Source: UBA2589 sp964492085
GTDB lineage: Bacteria > Gemmatimonadota > Gemmatimonadetes > Longimicrobiales > Gaopeijiaceae
Direction of reading: 5' to 3'
Length of the DNA: 64,000 nt
NCBI GenBank assembly: GCA_964492085.1
Contig: CAZBHZ010000006.1
Location: forward strand, 1 to 64,000
A program made the position numbers and the translations under genes. Under the pieces are notes generated by a model, which was not told where the DNA came from, searched no databases, and saw only the letters and a program-made list of their open reading frames with translations. Below are positions 8,581-17,189 of the stretch, piece after piece (position 1 is the first letter of the stretch; every line of letters starts with the position of its first letter).

Positions 8581-10358
8581 CTACCGACTCCCGTATGTTG
8601 AAGCCCGGCGCCCTCGGGCGCTCCGGGCAGAAAGATCACGAACTCCGCCCCACCCTCCGGCCCCTCCTGCACGAACGTGGCGCCGTCATGCGCCTCTACC
8701 GCTCGATGCACCACGGCCAGACCGAGCCCGCTACCCCCGGTCTTGGTGGTGAAGAACGGATCGAAGATCCTCGCCCGCTCCTCCTCCTCGATCCCCGGCC
8801 CCGAATCGGACACCGAGAGGCGAATCGGGTGTTCGACCTCGGTCCCGCGGGGTCGGAGCCTGCCGGCTTCGTTATCGAGTGTGACCCTCACCCGTCCCCC
8901 CTTTCCGGCAGATTGTGCGCCATTGAGGACGAGGTTGAAGAGGGCTCTGTGCAGCAAATCCGCGTCGCCTACCATCGGCATGGGCCCGTCTTCGAGAACC
9001 GCCACCACCTCGACACCCTTCAGATCGGGGTGCTGCTTGACCAGGAGCAGGCACCCGCGGACGACATCGTACAGATCGATCCGGGCCCGGGTGCTCATAC
9101 CGAGTCCCGAGTAATCGAGGAATTCGGAAAGAAGCCGACTGAGTCGGTCCGACTCGTTCAGGACGAGTCGTTCGAGAACACCCCGGTCACGATCGTTCAG
9201 GCGCCCCCCGCTCAGTTGCTCGACCGCACTTCTGATCGACGCGAGAGGGTTCTTGATCTCGTGCGCCAGTGACGCGGAGAGTGTCGCAACGGCCTCGAGT
9301 CGCTCCGTTCGAACCTTGAGTTCGTCGAGCCGCTCGAGATCCGTAATGTCCTGCAAGAGAGCCGTGGCGGACGGCATCGTATCCTCTCCTCGTTCGAGGA
9401 CCGCCGTGCTCACGCCGAGGTGCAGCGGGGGGTCAGTCCCCACCCTGATGACCCGGCCTCGTGACACAGACCTTCCGCCGTGAATCGCCTGTTGGAGCAG
9501 GCCGCCCAAATCCGGGGCGATGCGGTCCAGCTCGTCGAGCACCGGCCCGCCCATCAGTCGCTCGAGATCGCGGCCGAGGAGCGCCGACGCTGCCGGGTTG
9601 GCGTACGCGAGCCGCCCATCCCCACCGACCGTGATCACGCCGGTCGTCAGGTGGGCGAGAATGTCGCCCGTTTCGAGCCGCAGCTGCGCCAATTCGGACG
9701 CGACCGCCCCGAGCGCCTGCCCCGCCCGTCGCACCCGGTCCCCCAGGATTCCCGTCACGAACGCGATCGCCGTGAAGAGGGCGATCCGCAGCCCCACGAA
9801 GATGCTGAACGTCTCCTGGTACCCCCACACCAGATCCGCAAAGTAGAGAATACTGGCGAGCCCACCGATCAACACACCGCCGGGGAGCGGCAGCAGAAGC
9901 GCGCCAGACGCGATCACGAGGACGTAGACCGAGGCAAACCCGCTGTCCGGGCCACCGGTGACGTGCACGATGCCCGTGACCAGCAGTGCATCGAACACGA
10001 CCTGGGCGTACAGGAAGTTCTCGCTCGGCTCGTGCCCGGTGATGTGCGTATACCAGAACGACCATACGGTCAGGCCTGCCGCCGAAATGAACATGGCTGC
10101 GGCGGCCAGCGTGTCCGACGGTTGTGCCTCGAACCACAGCCGGATCGCGGCCACGAGGATCCCCGTGACCAGAGTGAAGCGGCCGAGGTACAGCCAACGC
10201 AACAGATCCCGAGCGCGCAGTGCGGGCATCGGGGCGACCAGCCCCGGTTGGGGCCGCGGTATCTCGCTGGCGTGCTCGGCCACGTAGGAGGCCTTCGGGC
10301 TCGGGGTGATCGAGCGCGGGAGGCGCCGACTCGTCCGGACCCTCAAAGGGTATTTCAT
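8577..10358 (-). CDS. pilS: membrane sensor histidine kinase, PilS-like (6 TM, PAS, HisKA, HATPase)
   Basis: Inner-membrane sensor kinase of 593 residues from ATG 10358. About six hydrophobic helices lie between residues ~50 and ~205, as in PilS; a PAS domain follows (HLTTGVITVGGDGRLAYANPAA), then an H-box SLAHEIKNPLASI with the phospho-acceptor His near residue 366, an N-box (FNLVLNGAQSA), VSDSGPGI, FDPFFTTK and GGSGLGLAV. PilS of other bacteria senses pilin in the membrane and phosphorylates PilR. The reading frame is open further to a TTG at 10400 but third-position GC supports coding only from about 10350; an internal ATG at 10229 immediately before the first helix is an alternative. Its stop overlaps the pilR start by GTGA. 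It is the first gene of the minus-strand block. Confidence 0.9.
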   Translation of the reverse strand: MKYPLRVRTSRRLPRSITPSPKASYVAEHASEIPRPQPGLVAPMPALRARDLLRWLYLGRFTLVTGILVAAIRLWFEAQPSDTLAAAAMFISAAGLTVWSFWYTHITGHEPSENFLYAQVVFDALLVTGIVHVTGGPDSGFASVYVLVIASGALLLPLPGGVLIGGLASILYFADLVWGYQETFSIFVGLRIALFTAIAFVTGILGDRVRRAGQALGAVASELAQLRLETGDILAHLTTGVITVGGDGRLAYANPAASALLGRDLERLMGGPVLDELDRIAPDLGGLLQQAIHGGRSVSRGRVIRVGTDPPLHLGVSTAVLERGEDTMPSATALLQDITDLERLDELKVRTERLEAVATLSASLAHEIKNPLASIRSAVEQLSGGRLNDRDRGVLERLVLNESDRLSRLLSEFLDYSGLGMSTRARIDLYDVVRGCLLLVKQHPDLKGVEVVAVLEDGPMPMVGDADLLHRALFNLVLNGAQSAGKGGRVRVTLDNEAGRLRPRGTEVEHPIRLSVSDSGPGIEEEERARIFDPFFTTKTGGSGLGLAVVHRAVEAHDGATFVQEGPEGGAEFVIFLPGAPEGAGLQHTGVGR

Positions 10359-10468
10359 CGCACTCGCAAAGTGCAAGACCCAAATCCTCGCAGGATGCAA
10401 ACACCGTGATGATCCCTGTTGTTCTGCCCCGTTCTGGCTACGGACGCCGGCGGCGGTAAGATTCCCGC

Positions 10469-12511
10469 ATGACTCTGTCCCACCGCCTGATCGCCGCTGC
10501 GCTGGCGCTCTCAGCTATTCTCCCGGCTCATCGACTCCTGGACCCCCGCCGGGCCGGGCCCGCCGGTGCCGCCACGCGCGACGCGGCCGAGGCTGCGTGG
10601 ATCCTGGGGGTGTCGGGCACGTTGATCGTCGTGACGCTGGCCTGGGTCGCGATGCGTATGCAGGCGGGAACCGGTACGTCGGGGCGAGCCTCGGGGCGCG
10701 CCTGGGACGCGGTTCGACGTCCCACCGCGGAACGGTTCGCGATCTTCACGGGCATCTTCGCTGCACTGGGGTCAGGGATCCTCGCGTCGCAGACGCACGG
10801 CCGGATGCCGACGACCGTGGACGAGATGGCCCAGCTACTCCATGCCGCCATCGTGGCCAACGGACGACTGACGTTGCCCACCGGTGACGCCGCAGCATCG
10901 CTCGTGATCCAGAACGGGGTTCTCACCAGCGAGGGGTGGGCATCGATCTATCCGCCACTTCACACCCTCCTCCTCGCGGTCGGACTCGCGCTCGGGGCCG
11001 CGTGGCTCGTCGGACCCATTCTGACCGGAATCGCCACGGGAGCGAGCACCTGGGCCTTCGAGCGTCTGATGGGGAGCGACGCAGGGCGACTCTCAGGACT
11101 TCTGCTCTGCGTCTCGCCGTTCTGGCTTCTGATCGGCGGGTCGCATCTCAGTCACACGAGTGCCGCGGCGGCACTGGCGCTCGCATCTGTGGCAACCTTG
11201 AAGGCGCGCGACGCGACGACAGGAGGGGCGGGCCTCGCATGGGCGCTCCTCACCGGAGCCGCGGTGGGAATGGCAGTGTCGTCGCGCCCCTGGATCGGCC
11301 TGGTGTGCTCTGCCGCGATCGTGCTCGGGGTATGGGGTCCGGAGTGGACGCGTCCGGATCGACGGAGCACGTGGATTCGGCGTCTCGGCGCCGTGGCCGC
11401 GGGCGGGGTACCATTCGCCGTGCTACTTCTGGGGTGGAACGCTACGCTCTTCGGTCACCCCCTCCGACTCGGATATTCTGCCGGCTTCGGCCCCTCACAC
11501 GGACTTGGGTGGCACTCCGACCCCTGGGGTAACAGGTACGGGTTCGTCGAAGCCGTCGGGTATACGGGCGCAGACCTGCTGCAGCTTGGCGTGCGGCTTC
11601 TGGAGTCCCCCCTACCCGTTACGCTGTTGGTCGCGTTCGTTTTTCTGATGATGCCCGGCTCGGTGGCCGGCCGATGGCGGCTGCCCGCGCTCTGGGCAGG
11701 ATCCGCTCTTGCAGCCAACGCCGTGTATTGGCACCACGGCATCCACTTCGGCCCACGCATGCTCTACGAATCCGTACCGGCGTGGATGGGCCTGATCGGA
11801 CTCGCGGCGACCTCGGCGTTCGAGCCGGGAGAAGGGTCCGGCCGCCGCTTCGCGCGATGGATGGTGGGGATGAATCTGACCGCCGGGGTCGTACTGAGCG
11901 TGTCGACCCTCGCAGGCTCCATGGGCCTGCGTTCGGGTGACCCAACCGTCAGGGACGAGGCCCTCAACCCGGCGGGTCAGGACGTGACGACGACACGCGT
12001 CGTCTTCGTCCACGGAAGCTGGGCATCACGTGCCTCAGCGAGACTCGCAGCCACCGGCATGCGCCGAGACTCGATCGAGACGGCCCTCCGGCGAAATGAC
12101 CTGTGCCGGGTCGACCAGTATGCCCGCTGGAGGTCCTCGCCCGCGGGCCCCGCGCCCGAGCTGGACTTCGATCCACAGCCCGGCTCACCCGTCGAGCTGC
12201 AGACACGAACGCTCTCTCCGGGAAACAGGATTCGCGTATCCGCCAATGTCGAACCGGACGCCGCGTGCAGACGGGAGGCACGCGCCGATCGTCTGGGCGT
12301 ACTGGAGCTGGAGCTGGTCGCCTGGCGAGCGCCGGCCCTGCCGGGAGCCGACGTCATGTATGTTCGCGACCTTGGGCCCGGAGCTAATCTCCGGACCACG
12401 ACAGGTGAAGCATCGAGCGCCTTGGTCTGGATCGATCGCGCGGAAGGTGGCCCGCTGCTTCTTCCCTACCGCGAGGGGATGCAACTGCTGTGGGGCGGCC
12501 CCGGCGACTGA
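10469..12511 (+). CDS. GT-C fold membrane glycosyltransferase (GT39/ArnT-like)
   Basis: Large integral membrane protein of 680 residues with around eleven hydrophobic helices up to residue ~480 and a soluble, presumably periplasmic C-terminal domain. The early loop motif TTVDEMAQLLHA contains the DE pair typical of GT39/PMT and ArnT-type enzymes, and GWASIYPPLHTLLLAVG resembles the YPPL segment seen in the same superfamily. Probable role is sugar transfer from a polyprenyl-phosphate donor to lipid or protein on the outer face of the inner membrane. It is transcribed divergently from the pilS-pilR-glycosyltransferase block, so a link to the same surface-glycan pathway is possible. The specific donor and acceptor cannot be read from the sequence. 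Confidence 0.75.
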   Translation: MTLSHRLIAAALALSAILPAHRLLDPRRAGPAGAATRDAAEAAWILGVSGTLIVVTLAWVAMRMQAGTGTSGRASGRAWDAVRRPTAERFAIFTGIFAALGSGILASQTHGRMPTTVDEMAQLLHAAIVANGRLTLPTGDAAASLVIQNGVLTSEGWASIYPPLHTLLLAVGLALGAAWLVGPILTGIATGASTWAFERLMGSDAGRLSGLLLCVSPFWLLIGGSHLSHTSAAAALALASVATLKARDATTGGAGLAWALLTGAAVGMAVSSRPWIGLVCSAAIVLGVWGPEWTRPDRRSTWIRRLGAVAAGGVPFAVLLLGWNATLFGHPLRLGYSAGFGPSHGLGWHSDPWGNRYGFVEAVGYTGADLLQLGVRLLESPLPVTLLVAFVFLMMPGSVAGRWRLPALWAGSALAANAVYWHHGIHFGPRMLYESVPAWMGLIGLAATSAFEPGEGSGRRFARWMVGMNLTAGVVLSVSTLAGSMGLRSGDPTVRDEALNPAGQDVTTTRVVFVHGSWASRASARLAATGMRRDSIETALRRNDLCRVDQYARWRSSPAGPAPELDFDPQPGSPVELQTRTLSPGNRIRVSANVEPDAACRREARADRLGVLELELVAWRAPALPGADVMYVRDLGPGANLRTTTGEASSALVWIDRAEGGPLLLPYREGMQLLWGGPGD

Positions 12512-12545
12512 GGCATGGGAGGCACGCATGTAGCGCGGCGTGTGC

Positions 12546-13172
12546 TCAGCGGCGGTCTGGTCTCAGAACGCGACGGACCTCGTCCACCACGGAGTAGGCC
12601 GCTCCGCCGAGCCGACCGACCGGTCGCAGCTCTTCCGGACGCACGATCCGGGTCCCCTCCTCCACGCCCAGGCTCGGATCGAGGCGGACTCCGACGACCT
12701 CCCCGATGACGAGCGTGTTCGGCGCCCCACGCAGATCGACCTCCTGCTGGACTTCGCATTCGAGGACGGCGCGGCACTCACCCACGAACGGCGCGTCCAC
12801 GTGGCCCGAGTCGACCGCGGTCAGAGAGGCGAGTTCGAACTCGTTCACGTCGGGGGGCACGGTAGCCGACGACTCGTTCATCGGCTCGAGCAAGTCTTCG
12901 GATACCACGTTCACGCAGAAGGCACCCCGGTGCCTCAGATTCACGAGGGAATCTTTCAGCCCATCCTTCTTGTGACCGATGGAGACCGCCACGAGCATGG
13001 GCCGGACGGAAATCGCGCTGAAGTAGCTGAATGGAGCGAGGTTCGGGACACCGTCCGGACCGTAGGTGGAGAGCCAGCCGATCGGTCGAGGCACCACCAG
13101 AGAGGTCATCAGGTGGTAGCGCTCGATTGCGCTGAGCTCTTCCGGTGTGAGGTGCTCCGAGGCGCGACTCAA
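12546..13172 (-). CDS. flavin reductase-like domain protein (DIM6/NTAB family)
   Basis: Probable FMN-binding split-barrel oxidoreductase of about 208 residues. The segment SLVVPRPIGWLSTYGPDGVPNLAPFSYF is the characteristic flavin reductase-like start, followed by PMLVAVSIG and DSLVNLRHRGAFCVNVV; the rest contains the AECEV-like strand and the GEVVGVRLD motif. The start I choose is TTG 13172, whose TTGA overlaps the TGA of the upstream LysM gene and has GCAGGGCGG just before it; upstream codons in the frame belong to the LysM gene in another frame. The natural substrate is not predictable. Its stop converges on the GT-C gene with only about 35 nt between them. Confidence 0.85.
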   Translation of the reverse strand: MSRASEHLTPEELSAIERYHLMTSLVVPRPIGWLSTYGPDGVPNLAPFSYFSAISVRPMLVAVSIGHKKDGLKDSLVNLRHRGAFCVNVVSEDLLEPMNESSATVPPDVNEFELASLTAVDSGHVDAPFVGECRAVLECEVQQEVDLRGAPNTLVIGEVVGVRLDPSLGVEEGTRIVRPEELRPVGRLGGAAYSVVDEVRRVLRPDRR

Positions 13173-13939
13173 CCGCCCTGCGGCACGTCGATCACCTGAC
13201 CGACGTAGATCCGGCTGCCCCGGATCCCGTTCATGTCCCGAAGCTCGCCGACGGTGGTCCCGTGCGCGCGGGCGATCGTCCACAGCGAGTCTCCACGACG
13301 TACGCGGTACTCCAGCAGCTCCGTCCCCCCTACGCCCCGAGCCGCCAGCGACGCGACGTAGTTCGCGTAGGGCCGGGGGAAGAGGGCCACGTGGTAGTGA
13401 CGCGGATTCCGTTCGAGCGTCGCCTCGAGCACGCCCTGGCGTTCCAGGCTCGCCAGGACGCCCTGCAGCCATTCCCGGCACGCACGATTCCAGCTGTACC
13501 GGAGATCAAGAGCCATACCCGTCGGGTGTACCGACCGATCGGATGCATTCCTGGGCTGCCGGGTCGTGGGTCGCGTCAGACTCGTTACGACGAGCTGTTC
13601 ACCGCAGGCGCGGCGATACTGCCGTCCGAGTCGTTCGGCGAAGAGCTGGACTTCCGGGCGCGCATACGGATACCGGACATCGTTCTTGACGACGAAGTCC
13701 CGCGTGGATTCGATCCGAACGAGCCAGCCCTGATCGGCGAAGAACCGAACCCGCTCAGGCGTGTCGATGAACGTGAAATCGTGCTGCTGCGCAGCGCGAA
13801 CCTGCCGGTCCATTGACGCGCGAGAGCCCTGCAATGTCTGCGCACTCAGCGCCGACGACGTCATCGCGAGAATCGCGAGAACGGCGGAGCCGAGAATCGA
13901 GGTCTTCAAGAGACGGGCGTATGCGCGTACCGGGAGCAT
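13169..13939 (-). CDS. periplasmic DUF5715-like protein with M15-type peptidase motifs and C-terminal LysM
   Basis: Exported protein of 256 residues: a signal peptide (residues ~13-33 ending LSAQ), a central domain and a LysM peptidoglycan-binding module (YRVRRGDSLWTIARAHGTTV, 211-253). The central domain carries S136-x-H138-x-x-G141-x-x-x-D145 (SVHPTGMALD) and a later HYH (181-183), the layout of metal ligands in VanY/M15-type D,D- or L,D-carboxypeptidases. By family knowledge this suggests a zinc peptidase trimming peptide stems of peptidoglycan; many database entries call the domain only DUF5715. The gene is the first of a two-gene unit with the flavin reductase, coupled by a TTGA overlap. 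The role is predicted, not demonstrated. Confidence 0.82.
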   Translation of the reverse strand: MLPVRAYARLLKTSILGSAVLAILAMTSSALSAQTLQGSRASMDRQVRAAQQHDFTFIDTPERVRFFADQGWLVRIESTRDFVVKNDVRYPYARPEVQLFAERLGRQYRRACGEQLVVTSLTRPTTRQPRNASDRSVHPTGMALDLRYSWNRACREWLQGVLASLERQGVLEATLERNPRHYHVALFPRPYANYVASLAARGVGGTELLEYRVRRGDSLWTIARAHGTTVGELRDMNGIRGSRIYVGQVIDVPQGG

Positions 13940-14238
13940 CCGTTCGTTGGTTCAGAAGGGAGTTCGCGGGCCCGAGATGGGGCGGTCCTACAGTAGTAAA
14001 CACATGTTTTCGCCCGCACAAGTCTCGTGTCAGGCTCGCCATCCGGCGTAGGACTTCGTACCACCGGAATGGCTGCGGAGGTCCCCGCGCCGAACGCTCG
14101 AACACGGCGGATTGGCCCCGGCACCGGCCCGACCGCTGAAGGGTGCGACAGACCGTGGCCCGTCCGGATACACGGAAGGGGCGGCTCCTCGCGGAGCCAC
14201 CCCTTCGGCTTCGATCATCGTCGGCGGATGCTCGCCGA
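13940..14238. other. intergenic spacer, about 300 nt
   Basis: This stretch between the LysM gene and sodA (both minus strand) holds the sodA terminator at 14176-14205 and otherwise no convincing gene, RNA or repeat. An AT-richer patch at about 13994-14010 (AGTAAACACATGTTTTCG) is a likely promoter region for the LysM gene, but no clear -35/-10 pair can be fixed. Confidence 0.5.
14176..14205 (-). terminator. Rho-independent-type hairpin after sodA
   Basis: Arms 14176-14188 and 14193-14205 with a TCGC loop. On the plus strand position 14182 faces 14199 as C/A, but in the minus-strand RNA this becomes a U-G wobble and the 13-bp stem is unbroken, which fits the direction of sodA. It starts about 34 nt after the sodA stop codon. 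Confidence 0.8.
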
Positions 14239-14862
14239 TCAGGCGCCCCTGGCTGCGTCGTACCGGGCCGCCACCCGGTCCCAGTTCACGACGTTCCAGA
14301 ATGCACCGAGGTAGTCGGGCCGACGGTTCTGATACTTGAGGTAATAGGCATGCTCCCAGACATCGACACCGAGTACCGGCGTGAGTCCCTGCATGTGCGG
14401 GCTGTCCTGGTTTGCCGTCGCGATGACGGACAGGGCGCCCGATGCGTCCGAGCACAGCCAGCCCCAACCGGAGCCGAATTGACCACCGGCGGCGGCCTGG
14501 AAGCGAGCCTTGAAGTCGTCGAGCGAGCCAAAGGCCGCATCGATCGCCGCGGCGAGGTCGCCCGAAGGAGAATCGGCTCCTCCCGGGGTCATGACGTCCC
14601 AGAAGAGCGCATGGTTCACATACCCCCCCCCGTTGTTGCGCACGGCGCCCCTGATTTCCTCCGGCAACGCGTCGAGGTCGGCGACGAGATCGATCGCCGA
14701 CATGGCGTGCAGGTCTGAATGCCCCTCGAGCGCGGCGTTCAGCTTGCTTGTGTACCCGGCGTGATGCTTGCCGTGGTGAATCGACATCGTCTGTGCGTCG
14801 ATGTGGGGCTCGAGCGCGTCGTGCGCGTATCCGAGATCGGGAAGCTGAAAGGGATAGGCCAT
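14239..14862 (-). CDS. sodA: manganese superoxide dismutase
   Basis: Converts superoxide to oxygen and hydrogen peroxide in the cytoplasm. The 207-residue product is full length. Metal ligands are H29 (SIHHGKHH), H84 (GGGYVNHALFW), D167 and H171 (DVWEHAYYLKY). The Gly-rich GGG before the second ligand and Gln152 in the ATANQDSP segment are Mn-type signatures, as opposed to the AAQ/WNH pattern of Fe enzymes, although cambialistic use cannot be excluded. No signal peptide is present. The gene stands alone between its own terminator and the divergent polymerase gene. It marks an oxygen-exposed lifestyle. Confidence 0.96.
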   Translation of the reverse strand: MAYPFQLPDLGYAHDALEPHIDAQTMSIHHGKHHAGYTSKLNAALEGHSDLHAMSAIDLVADLDALPEEIRGAVRNNGGGYVNHALFWDVMTPGGADSPSGDLAAAIDAAFGSLDDFKARFQAAAGGQFGSGWGWLCSDASGALSVIATANQDSPHMQGLTPVLGVDVWEHAYYLKYQNRRPDYLGAFWNVVNWDRVAARYDAARGA

Positions 14863-15020
14863 CGTTGCCGGACTCCTTGGCGTGGAATGCTGAGGGTGGA
14901 TCGACCCCGAGAGATCGTGCCCGGTGAGGAGCCGTCAGGCTACTTTCAGAAACGCTACCGGGACGTGTGAAGCTACCGGCCCGAACCACGTCAGCAAACC
15001 TCAGGGAGGGCGACCGACCG

Positions 15021-16298
15021 GTGCCCGAATCACTCCCAGCCAGGCGGATCCTGCTCGTCGACTGCGACGCATTCTTCGTACAGGTGGCGCGACTGGAGGA
15101 CCCGGAGGGTGCCGGCAGAGCACCTCTGCTTATCGTAGGTGGCTCACCGTCCGGACGCGGAGTCGTCACCTCCGCATCGTACGAGACGCGGGCATACGGT
15201 GTGCGCTCGGCCATGCCGACGGCCCACGCGCTGCGGCTCTGTCCGGAGGCCACCGTCGTCGGAGTGCCCCGCGGCGCCGTCACACGCCGAAGCCGCGAGG
15301 TGCGAGCTGTTCTGGAGGAGCTTTCGCCCGTGGTTCAGGCGGCGTCCGTCGATGAATTCTATCTCGATCTCACCGGCACCGAGCGGCTCTTTGCGCCGGA
15401 GACGTTCGAGGATTCGGCATGGCGCATTCGGAACGAGGTTCTCGCACGGACCGGGATTTCCGTCTCTCTCGGCGGCGGTACCCGTCGGGTCATCGCCAAG
15501 CTCGCGGCCACGCGGGCGAAACCCGCAGGGGTCCACGTCGTGGCCGACGGAGCCGAGCAGGAGTTTCTCGATCCCATGCGACTTGCCGAGTTGCCGGGTG
15601 TCGGTCCCGCGCTCGTTGAATCCCTCGAAGACAAGGGACTCAAGACCGTGGCCGACGCCCGAGCGGTGCAGCCCGAATGGCTGAAGCGCTGGTTCGGCCC
15701 CCGTCGCGGCGAGTGGCTTCAACGGAGAATCCACGGAATCGATGGGAGCCCGGTCGACCCTCACGAGCGGCGAAAGTCGATTTCGTCGGAACGCACCTTC
15801 TTCGAGGATCTGCATCGAGACGGCGACCTGGACCGGCGTCTCCTCGAGCTCGCCACGTCGGTCGGTTCGACGTTGAGAAAGAAGGACCTCAGGGCGCGTA
15901 CGATCACCGTGAAGCTTCGGGATCACGACTTCACCACGCGTCAGCACAGTCGCACACTACCGGAGCCGGTCGAATCGAATCAGGCGATCGTCGATGTAGC
16001 GCGTATACTGCTCGGTGAGCTGCGCGCGGACCGGCGGGTCCCCGCACGGCTACTCGGCGTGGGGCTTTCCGGGTTCACGGGAACTCACCAGGGCACGCAG
16101 CTTCCGCTTTTCGACGAACCCGGTGGACCTCAGGAGACCGAGCGGGACCGTCACCTGAGTCGGGTGGTCGACCGTCTGTCGGATCGATTCGGATACGGCA
16201 CCGTTGTCCCGGGCGGGATGGTCGGGAAACAGCCCGGCACGCGCGACCACGAAGATCAAGATCAGTCTCCCCAGACACGGAAGGACGAGCATTCGTGA
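15021..16298 (+). CDS. dinB: Y-family DNA polymerase IV
   Basis: Error-prone translesion polymerase. From GTG 15021 the 425-residue product shows the catalytic LLVDCDAFF (D14, with D16) and SVDEFYLDL (D111/E112) motifs, the SYETRAYGVRSAMP fingers motif, a helix-hairpin-helix LPGVGPALVESLEDKGL and a little-finger domain. Near the C-terminus QLPLFDEP is a clear beta-clamp binding motif. The frame is open to GTG 14967, but a GGGAGGG ribosome-binding site ten bases before 15021 favours the later start. I see no LexA-type operator in the spacer shared with sodA. Its TGA overlaps the GTG of the next gene (GTGA). Confidence 0.93.
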   Translation: MPESLPARRILLVDCDAFFVQVARLEDPEGAGRAPLLIVGGSPSGRGVVTSASYETRAYGVRSAMPTAHALRLCPEATVVGVPRGAVTRRSREVRAVLEELSPVVQAASVDEFYLDLTGTERLFAPETFEDSAWRIRNEVLARTGISVSLGGGTRRVIAKLAATRAKPAGVHVVADGAEQEFLDPMRLAELPGVGPALVESLEDKGLKTVADARAVQPEWLKRWFGPRRGEWLQRRIHGIDGSPVDPHERRKSISSERTFFEDLHRDGDLDRRLLELATSVGSTLRKKDLRARTITVKLRDHDFTTRQHSRTLPEPVESNQAIVDVARILLGELRADRRVPARLLGVGLSGFTGTHQGTQLPLFDEPGGPQETERDRHLSRVVDRLSDRFGYGTVVPGGMVGKQPGTRDHEDQDQSPQTRKDEHS

Positions 16299-17098
16299 GC
16301 GATCAGGGCTTTACCGCGATCTGGCCTGACGGGCGCCCCCTCATCGGGATGGTGCACCTCCTTCCCTTACCCGGCTCACCGGAGTGGGCCGGCTCCATGG
16401 ATGCGGTCGTGGAGCGCGCCGAGACCGACGCGGTGGCGTTGGTGACCGCGGGTTTTGACGGTGTCGTCGTCGAGAACTATGGCGACGTGCCCTTCTTTCG
16501 GGGCTCCGTCCCACCGGAGACCGTGGCGGGTATCACCACGGCCGTGAGGGCAGTGAGAGAGGCGACGTCACGTCCGGTCGGGGTCAATGTGCTCCGCAAC
16601 GACGCGAGGGCCGCGATCGGAATCGCCGCAGCGACGGGGGCCCGTTTCGTTCGAATCAACGTGCACACGGGATCGATGTGGACCGATCAAGGACTCATCG
16701 AGGGCGAGGCGGCGGACACTCTACGTGCGCGCGCTGCCCTCGGACGCGAGATCGCGATCCTGGCCGACGTTCACGTGAAGCACGCCAGCCCGCCGGCCGG
16801 GTCTCGGATCGAAGTCGCCGCGCTGGACGCGTGGCACAGGGGACGCGCGACCGCACTGATCGTCTCGGGGTCCGGGACCGGCCGGGAAACCGATGTGTCC
16901 GACCTGGAGCGCGTACGATCGAGTGTACCCGAGGCGCCGGTCCTGGTCGGATCCGGCGCCACACCGGCCACCATCCGAAAGCTTCTGACGGTGGCCCACG
17001 GTGTGATCGTTGGAAGCGCGGTGATGGCCGAGGGCCAGCCGGGCACCGGCGTCGACCCCGCGCGGGCCGCCGACTTCATACAGGCCGCGCGCAGCTGA
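16295..17098 (+). CDS. BtpA/SgcQ family TIM-barrel protein
   Basis: Cytoplasmic protein of 267 residues matching the BtpA family: GMVHLLPLPGSP at the start, VVVENYGDVPF, RPVGVNVLRNDARAAIGIA, VRINVHTGSMWTDQGLIEG, ILADVHVKHA and LVGSGATPATI. BtpA in cyanobacteria affects photosystem I stability, while relatives such as SgcQ sit in sugar-metabolic clusters; the reaction of bacterial members is not settled. It is coupled to the DNA polymerase IV gene by a GTGA overlap, an odd pairing that may just reflect compact gene packing. A strong bidirectional hairpin follows 21 nt after the stop. Confidence 0.88.
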   Translation: MSDQGFTAIWPDGRPLIGMVHLLPLPGSPEWAGSMDAVVERAETDAVALVTAGFDGVVVENYGDVPFFRGSVPPETVAGITTAVRAVREATSRPVGVNVLRNDARAAIGIAAATGARFVRINVHTGSMWTDQGLIEGEAADTLRARAALGREIAILADVHVKHASPPAGSRIEVAALDAWHRGRATALIVSGSGTGRETDVSDLERVRSSVPEAPVLVGSGATPATIRKLLTVAHGVIVGSAVMAEGQPGTGVDPARAADFIQAARS

Positions 17099-17119
17099 CG
17101 ACAACCGCAAAGAACGGAA

Positions 17120-17152
17120 GAGGCGGGCCGCGCGGATGCGCCGGCCCGCCTC
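17120..17152. terminator. bidirectional hairpin between convergent btpA-like and symporter genes
   Basis: A perfect 11-bp GC-rich stem (17120-17130 with 17142-17152, 11-nt loop) lies in the 91-nt gap between two converging genes. It is followed by CATTTCG on the plus side. It can serve both transcripts. Confidence 0.75.
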
Positions 17153-17189
17153 CATTTCGTGGTCTGTCAGGCCCGATCGGTCCCCACCG

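Noticed and set aside
14863..15020. SOS/LexA operator before the polymerase IV gene
   Set aside because: No recognisable LexA palindrome of any common type was found in the sodA-dinB spacer.
14030..15283. 417-codon minus-strand frame spanning sodA and part of dinB
   Set aside because: It overlaps two recognised genes in other frames and its product is Arg-rich without domains.
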